A stretch of 64,000 bases of DNA from CAYMKL01 sp964390805 (GTDB lineage: Bacteria; Chloroflexota; Anaerolineae; VGOG01): NCBI GenBank assembly GCA_964390805.1, contig CAYMKL010000018.1, positions 1-64,000 on the forward strand, given 5' to 3'. Under the pieces are notes generated by a model. It did not search any database. It was not told the DNA's origin and saw only the letters and a list, made by a program, of their open reading frames with translations. Below are positions 29,101 through 38,100 of the stretch, piece by piece. Positions within the stretch are counted from its first letter, which is position 1. Each line of letters begins with the position of its first letter. The position numbers were made by a program, and so were the translations under genes.

Positions 29101-32100
29101 CCTACCTCTTGCTGGGACAATCGCGGCAGACTTCGCCGCCTTGGGATGAAGAGCTTCAGGTGGGGGACCATGCGGCGGCGGTGATCAGCCTCGATCAGAG
29201 TGTATCTCGGTTGGCCGGCGTGGGGGACATGGATGACGATGGTCTCGATGAGTTCGCCGCGGTTGTCGGAAATGAGGTCATTCTCTACGCCGGGAGCAGC
29301 ATCTCGTACACAGCCTCAAGCAGGCATCCGCTCACAACGGACGTTGGTCTTGGGGGCGCCATCGCCGCTTTCGAAAGCGCTACCGACTCGCCGCCGATCG
29401 CTGCGCTTGGTGATGTAGTTGGTGATGCAGACGGAGATGATCTGGCCGACTTCGCCTACGTGGATGGTGGAGACGTGCTGCTGATCTCCGGTGACAAACA
29501 GTGTCAATGGGGGGTACAGAGCGTGGGTAGCTTCTCGTCCACTCCCCGCTTCCTGGCGGCACCAGGTGACGTGGATGCTGACGAATACAACGATGTACTG
29601 GTTGGCACGGATGACGGAAACGCGTCGCTGATTCTGGCGTCGGATCTCACCAGGGCTGCGGCGACGCTGACCGGCGTGTTGGCCGCGGCCTCTGTGCCGT
29701 ACGCGGCTGGGGGCGACATCAACAGCGATGGTTCGTCTGACCTGCTGCTGGTGCCAGGCGAAATGCCAGTGGGTGCAGGCGCTGCCAAAGTCGATTTCGG
29801 TGAGCTGCCTCAGATAGCGCTGGACGCGCTTCCCACGAGCGTCAGTTCTGCTGCCGCCGGATCCAGGGGCTCCGAGGGCTCAGGCGCCGGGCATCCAGCC
29901 AAGATGACGGGGCACTCCGTTGCGTCCGGTCCAACCAGCGACACCTTCTACGTAGACGATGGCTATTGTGGAAGCTGCGCAAACGGCGGGCACACCTGGG
30001 GACTGGATGCGTTCTCCAGAATCCAAGATGCGGTGGATGCGGCTGACGGTGCGGGCGACACGGTCATCATAGGGCCCGGAGTTTACGCTGCATTCGATGT
30101 CAGCGGTCCCGCGAAGCACGATCTTGAGGTGCGTGGTGTCAACGCCGACGCGGTCTATGTTGATGGGGACGATGGCGACTACGCTGCAAGCGTTGCAGAC
30201 TGCACGTCAGTGACGATCGCGGACATGACGCTGCGCAATGCAAACAGCGGAGTGCTGCTCAAGAACGCCGGTCGACTGGGGTACGAGGTCCTGGACAACC
30301 GAACTGTGCTCGAAGGGTTGGTGATCCACAACTGCGCCAATGCGCTGAGCATGGATCGCCCAAGCACCGCTGTGGTGCGACAGAGCACGCTGGTGGTGGA
30401 TGGGCAGGGCGGTGGTGCCCTGGTAGCTGTGGATGGACCGCCGGACGAGGACGTGTTGCCGAGCTGGGAGGCGTTGTCACCTGTGCCTGAGCCTATCGGC
30501 GACGGTGGTGCGCTGGTTCGAGCCGGCGACGTCTTCTACGCGGTGCCCGGCGACGGCAGCACGGCGGTGTACGCCGTCGTCGACCCCGAGCAGACCTGGA
30601 TCACCTTCGACCGGATCGTAGTGCACGCCGAGAGCGATCCCTGGGGGGCGGAATTCAGAATCAAGCTCAACGACGAGGAAGTGTGGCTTGGTGGAGGCCT
30701 GGAGGCGGGTGACGAGAGGGCCATCAACGTCAGCAGAGCTGTGCACCCCGGGGCTTGGCACAGGATAGAGGTGGAAGAGGATGACTCTTGGCCTAATGAT
30801 GATGACTGGCTAGGCTACACGTGGGTGTACAGCACGCCAGGCAGCGGCAGCCACCGGTTCAGCCGAGGCGGTGACGACGTTACCGTCTACTGGACCGTCC
30901 ACAAGTGGCACTGGGAAGCCACGCAGCCGGCGCCAGTGGCCATAGACGATCGGATCGCTACAGCAGGGGACGCCGGGGGTAGCTTGTGGCTGGCGGACTC
31001 CTTCTACTGGAAGTCCCTCGACGGCGGCTTGAACCACTGGGTCTGGGCCATCGCCGTGGCCGATAATGGGGACGTCTACGCTGGCGGACGGTTCACGGAC
31101 CATATCGCCCGCTGGGATGCTGATGAAGACCAGTGGTACGCCCTCGGCGGCGGCCTGAACGGCAACGTCCGGGCCATCGCCGTGGCCGATAGCGGGGACG
31201 TCTACGCTGGCGGAGAGTTCACGGACCATATCGCCCGCTGGGATGCCGATGAAGGGGGTTGGCACGCCCTCGGCGGCGGCCTGAACGGCAACGTCCGGGC
31301 CATCGCCGTGGCCGATAGCGGGGACGTCTACGCTGGTGGATCCTTCCAGGACGCCGGCGGGGATCTCTCCGCCGACAAGATCGCCCGCTGGGATGGCTTG
31401 TCCTGGCACGCCCTCGGCGGTGGCCTGAACGGCGCCGTCGAGGCCATCGCCGTGGCCGATAACGGGGACGTCTACGCTGGTGGATCCTTCCAGGACGCCG
31501 GCGGGGATCTCTCCGCCGACAAGATCGCCCGCTGGGATGGCTTGTCCTGGCACGCCCTCGACGGCGGCAGGAACGACTGGGTCCTCGCCATCGCCGTGGC
31601 CGATAACGGGGATGTCTACGCTGGTGGATGGTTCACGGGCTATCTCGCCCGCTGGGATGCCGATGAAGGGGGTTGGCACGCCCTCGGCGGCGGCCTGCCG
31701 TGGGTGGTCTGGGCCATCGCTGTGGCCGATAACGGGGACGTTTACGCCGGTGGAGCCTTCTGGGACGCCGGCGGGGATCTCTCCGCCGACAACATCGCCC
31801 GCTGGGATGCTGATGAAGACCAGTGGCACGCCCTCGGCGGTGGCCTGCTGTCGTCGGTCTATGCCATCGCTGTGGCCGATAACGGGGACGTTTACGCCGG
31901 TGGAGCCTTCTGGGACGCCGGCGGGAATCTCTCCGCCGACCGCATCGCTCGCTTCCATCCGCAGTCGATGTTTGCCTACGACGGCGCTACCTGGCGCCCG
32001 AAGGAGCCTCCAGTGGCAAGCTGGGGTACGGCGCGGATAGCCAGCGACGGCTCGGAGCGGTTGTATTTGCTGACAGACAGCGGCAGCATGTTTGCGTACC

Positions 32101-35100
32101 ACATCCCCGGCGATGACTGGGAGGGACAGGCTCCCTTGCCGGCTATCAGCAGCGAGTTCGCCCTGACCTGGGCTGGCGGACTGCTCTATGCCCTGCGCGG
32201 TGCAGAGCTGTATCGCTACGATCCGGGCAGCACCACGTGGACCGGACTGGCGGATGTGCCTGCCGGCAAATCAATCTACAGCGGCGGAACGATGGCGGCC
32301 GACAACGCAACTGATCCGACCTCCCTCTACATCATGCTTGGTGGGAACGGCCCCCAGATGGTCCGCTACAACCTCGAGTCGAACTCGTGGGACACGAGCC
32401 TGGAGAACGCGCCGCTCCTGGTGCGCGACGGAAACGGTCTGGCATCTGCCGACGGATATCTCTACCTGTACGCTACACCCGACTACGCGAATGAGAGCGA
32501 CTTCTTCCGCTACGGCAAGATCCGGCCGCCGGTGACGAAGCTCACTGTCGAGGACACGGCTTTCGTCAACCTCAGCGACAACGGAGCGGAGTGGGTCAGC
32601 TTCGATCCGGCAAACGCGCTACACGATTTCCAAATCGATCTCGATGCAGTCAATGCTTGGGTCAGCGACAGCGAGTGGTCCGTTGCGCCTCAAGCGGAGT
32701 GGGGTGTGCAAATCGGTGTCGCGGACGCCGCGTTCGTGGCCCCTGAGCAGGATCTCTACCGCACCGGCTTTGGCTCCATACTCACAGCGGGGTACCATCA
32801 GTACCGCCCGGATGCCATCGTGGGCGAGAACGGGGAGTTCTCAACCGTCGTGGAAGCCATCAATAGCGGAGCCAATCGCGTCCTAGTTCGGCCGGGGCTT
32901 TACCAAGAGCCGTTCCAGCTCGTCAGCGGCGTGCAGGTGATCGGTGCTGGCGCCGACAAGACGTTCCTCTCGTCCGAGAACGGCTCTCCTGCTCTGGTCC
33001 GGGCAGAAGGCGTAGTCAGGTCAGGCCTGTCCGGTTTCACGCTGAAGGGTAGCGGAAGCGAAGTCGGCGTTCAGGTCGAGGATGGCGCGCGGGAGGTCGT
33101 GCTCAGCAGGAACATCATCCACAATACGGCGACCGCAATCCAGACTAGCGGGCGAAGCACCGACACCGAGGTAGTCAACAGCACTGTGGTTGACAACCAG
33201 TGGGGCCTGGATGCCGTCAACTGCGCACCAGTGGACGTGCGCAATACGCTCTTTGTGTCCAATGACCAAGCCGCACTGCAGTACCAGGAGTGCTCCGACT
33301 CGATCGTGCACTCATACAACCTCTACTGGACCAATGGCAGCGACATCAGCTCAGGACAGCCGGGCCCCGGCGAACTCTTTCTGGATCCTCTGTTCGTTGA
33401 GCCCCGAGAGCCCAGTTACCGGACAAAGGACTGGTCGCCGGTCATTGACGCCGGCAACCCCTCCGACCCCGTGCCGCCGGGCACCGGCGGCCGGGCCGAC
33501 ATCGGCTACGTGGAGCAGGGCAGGGCGGCCTTCTACGCTGACGACGACTACTGCATGTTCTGTGTCAACGATGGCCTCACTTGGGGGATGGACGCCTTCG
33601 ACGATGTGCAGGATGCGCTGGATGCGGCTGAAGCTGAGATGGCCGTTCTGAGCTTTCCTGATCAGCCCCCGCAGTACACCGTCGGCGTCGGGCCGGGCAC
33701 CTACGCCGGCTCCTTTGATCTCCACAGCCACGTGAGTCTGGTGGGCAGCGGGGCTGAGGTAACGACGCTGGAAGGCAGGGCGGACGATGTTGCCGTCCTC
33801 GCTTTCGACGGAGTGGTGCAGGCTGAGGTGAGGGGCTTCACCATCAAGGGCACGAGCTCGGCCGACGGTATGAGCAGGACCGACGTTGGGGTCGTGGTGA
33901 CGGGTGCGTCCAACGATGTGACCATAACCCGCAACGTCATCGTCGGCAGCGAGCAGGGCGTGGCCTTCAGAGATCGGGCTAGCGGTCGAGCAATTTTCAA
34001 CACCGTCGTTGGGAACACCGGGGCCGCGATCTCCAGCAGTGACAATGGCACGTGGGTCGTGGCGGAAAACAACATCGTCTTCGACAACGATGTTGGCCTG
34101 CGCATCGGAGACAGCAGTCAGATACTCCACGACTACAACCTGCTCAACAACGACACCAACTTCGAGCCACCAGACTGTGGGCCAGGTCAGAACGAGGAGG
34201 CTCTGCTCAACCAGGACCCGGGATTCGAGATCGGGAGCTATCGTCTATTGGAGGACTCCCCATGTGTGGACGCGGCATCTCCCTTCGCGCCGGTACCGCC
34301 CGGGGGCGGGGCTCGGGCTGACTTGGGATACCGGGAAGTGCTCGCTACCCCACTGACGATATTCCTCGGGAAGGAAGGGATGTCCTCTGCGATTGGGAAC
34401 TCTGGGGTGGCCGAAGTTAGCATCGGACTGGTCGGGCCATTGACGGCAGAGCAAGCGAGCATGCCGGTCACTGAGACACTGCCCGGGACCGGCGATTGGG
34501 TGCCTGCGACCGTCGAGGGCGCCGAAGGCGAAACAGCTCGGTACTGGAACTGGAGCACCGGAGCAGAGGCGGCGCAGAAAGGTGTGTATCGCGTCTACAG
34601 CCGCGCCGCCGATGTCGCGGAGAACGAGGAGACGGAGGGACTGGATTGGTACGAGGGCTCCTTTGTGGTCGATGGTACACCACCTACCGTGACGTGGCTC
34701 TCACCGGCAGACGGGTCGTCCGTGCAGTCTCCGTTGGAGCTGCGGGCGCAGGTGGCAGACTACGCAGGCGGTCAATTCGGCGTTCGCGATGTCTGGTTCG
34801 AAGTGAATGCCAAGTACTACCCTGGCACGTGGTCGGTCGAGCCCTGGGACCCGGCAACGGAGCAGCCCCGCGTCTTCCGGGCGTGGATCGATGATCTGAC
34901 ACCGGGCACCGTGCAGATTTCCGCCGTCGCTGTAGCCAAGGACCGTGCTGGGAATGAAGGGCGTAGCGCATCGGCCAGTCTAAGTGTGAGCGGTTATGTT
35001 GGTGAGGATTCGACACCGCCCAACGTGGCGATAGACCGGCCTTCGCCCGGCGAGTTGGTGCCCCGCACAGTGGTCTTCGAGGGCACAGTCAGCGACCCTG

Positions 35101-38100
35101 CCGGCAGCGGCGTGGCTTCCGTGGAACTGAGCTTGGATGGAGGGTACACGTGGATGCCCACCGATGTGGATGTGACGGCTGGCACGTGGAAGCTCGTTTG
35201 GGGTGCCCCAGGCGAACAGCAGTATGTCAGCTATCCAGTCCGCGTTCGCGCGCTCGACTTGGCAGGCAATCTGGCAACCGAAGAGCTCTCAATCACGGTC
35301 GACAACGAGCCCCCCACATGGGTGTCGGCACCCGAGGTGAGCGTTCCTGCCGGCACTCACTTCGATGCGCCGACGGATCTCACATTCAGCTGGCAGCCGC
35401 CGGTGGATGGCAGCGACACGGCAGAGGTGTACATCAGCGTCGCGGAGCGCGTGGACGAGGACTGTGTTGTGAAAGGCCTGAGCGAGGAAGGCTTCCCGTG
35501 GCCCCCAGCGGATGATCTGGTGACGGGCACCGAACACACGGTGGAGTTGCCCTCGAGTGGGATCTGGTGCGTGCATGCTACTGCAAGGGACCTGGCTGGG
35601 AACATGGTGGTGTATGACTACGGTCCCTGGTTCGTGGGCACGATCGAGGACACGACAGTCCCCTTTGCCGACCGCGTGCAGTCGATCCACTTGGACGGGC
35701 ACCTAGACGTGATTGATGCCGAGTGGCGGGCGGATCTTGAGCTCCTGGACGACGACGAGCGAGAGGGCGAACGCCAGGAGCTCTACGCAACATGGGATGG
35801 GTCGGCGGTGTACTTGGGGTGGCAGGGTGCCTCGTGGACGCTTGATGGCACGCTGTGGGCCTACTTGGATGTCGGCGGCGGTGGAACGGCGGATGTGGTA
35901 CAGGGCACATTCGGCGCCGCGCTTCCGTTCATGGCCGACTACGCCGTGGAGATCAGCGACCCAACGAGCGGCACGCTCTGGTACTACGATGGTGGCTGGC
36001 AGGCAGGCGAGCTGGAATTCGCGCATGGAGACACGCTCGGAACCGAGGTGCGCATACCGCTGGAAACTGATTCCGCGAGCCTCAAGCTGATCGCGTTCGC
36101 CCTCAATGACGAGGACGTTGCCTGGAGCGTGTTCCCGACGACGAACCCCGTGGGTGGACCATGGCAGCGCTACTACAGCTGGGATGACCTGAGCTCGGGC
36201 GTTGCACCCAATGCCGGTCAACCGCGGGGCGTCAATGTGCACATGTCGCTGGACAGCCCGCAGGCACCAATGGCTGCCTGGGGGCCGGCAGCGGCCCTGG
36301 AATACGTGGTGGGTCTGACGAACCGCGAATCCCGCCATGTGGCCGACCTGCAGTTTGAGCTCGTGGCCAGTACTGGACTTGCGTTCCAAGATGTCGTTGG
36401 CGCCAGCTGTGCCGACCCCGGGTGTACGAATTCTGACCATTGGCTGCTGGACGTGCCGACGCTCGCTCCGGGAGCGAGTCATTCAATCAGTGTCACCGGT
36501 GTATTGGCGTCTGAGCTGGGTGAGCTCTCGGTGGTCAACGCCGATGTCAAGCTGATTCACGGCGGCACAACGCAAGCCGAGACCTCTCTCAGCCACCGAG
36601 TTGACGGGCAGCCACCGTTGATCCAGATAGATGTCCCACCAGGCAATTGCCTCCGACCTGGCTCATGCGACCCGTCAGGCTTGTGCCGCGTGAAGGTGAG
36701 CGGCTCGGCCGAAGACGGCCAAGGTTCCGGCGTGGCTGAAGTTCAAGTCGTGGGAGGTGACACCAGCGGGACCCTGCTGTGGGCAGCCGAGGTCGAGATT
36801 CCCCAGAACTCCACCTCTGTTGAGATTGTGGTGTCGGCCACTGATGCAGCCGGCAACACCGATACGATCATCCACGTCTTCGAAATCGATATGGTGCCGC
36901 CAGTACTCGGCTTCAGCGTGCCAGAGACGGTAGGGGGATATTCTGCCGTACTGAAGGGGACGGCGTCGGATCCCTTCCCAGCAGACAGCACCGTTGTGCG
37001 GGTGGAAGTGCAGTTGGACGGTGAAGACACGCTGTGGCAGCCGGTCAATGGTCCCTACGACCCTGGGGAGAACGGTCAGCAGAACTGGGCGTTCCGTTGG
37101 GCGCTACCGCATGAGGATGGCGTGCAGCATCAGCTCAGGGCGAGGGCCTTCGATGCTGCTGGCAACGAGTCTTACACAGAATGGCAGTGGACCATTGTGG
37201 ACAGCGTCCGACCAGCCACTACGGTGACCCATTGGATTTCCGAGGGTCTGCTGTCCGACTACTTGCGGGATCCGTACCCCATCGTAGAAGGCGAGGTCAC
37301 TGACGGTTACGGCATTGCCGCCGACGGAGTGCAGGCACGGATATACACTCCGGACGGGGCCACCGTCATGGCCCCAGCGGAGATTACCGGTGAGAGTTTC
37401 AGCATCACCCCGGTGTTCCAGACCGCGCTTTCAGGCGAATACCGGATTTACGTCGAAGCCATCGATTTGGCCGGGAACAAGACCACCGTCGGCCCGTACG
37501 TATTCACAGCCCTGAACACACCGCCCGAGGCAGACGCTGGTGGACCGTACGCTGGCGATGAAGGGGCCGCAGTCCTGATGGCCGGTGCTACGGCCACTGA
37601 CGTGGATGATGATCCCCTGACTTTCGCCTGGAGTGAGAATTCGGGTAAGTGCGAGTTCTCGAATCCCACCGCGCTCAACCCCTCGATCACGTGTTCCGAC
37701 GATGGCACCTATGTCGTCACGCTTTCTGTCTCTGACGACTTCAATGAGCCGGTGGATAGCGAAGCGACGGTCGAGGTGGTCAACGTAGCCCCGACCGTTG
37801 ACTTGGCAGGTTCCTCGCCGGTAGACGAGGGTGACACTGCGACCTACACCTTCACCGTGAGCGATCCCGGCGCCGACTCACATGCGTTCGCCGAAGGATA
37901 TCCATCGTGCGGTGAGGGCGGCGAGCTCGTGGGCAGCCCAACGTTCGGCGACGGCAGCTTCCAGTGCACCTTCCTGGACGGACCGGCCGAGTCCACGGTC
38001 TCGATTCGCGTGGAGGACGATGAAGGTGCTGTATCGGAGGCGGCCTGGCTAGACGTGATGGTGAACAATGTCGCGCCGGCGGCCACCTTCGACAACGATG

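Noticed and set aside
30810..32102. Long minus-strand open frame with regular repeats opposite the propeller blades
   Set aside because: It is the antisense reading of the blade repeats; low stop-codon density in this GC-rich repeat creates the frame. No ribosome-binding site or family similarity.
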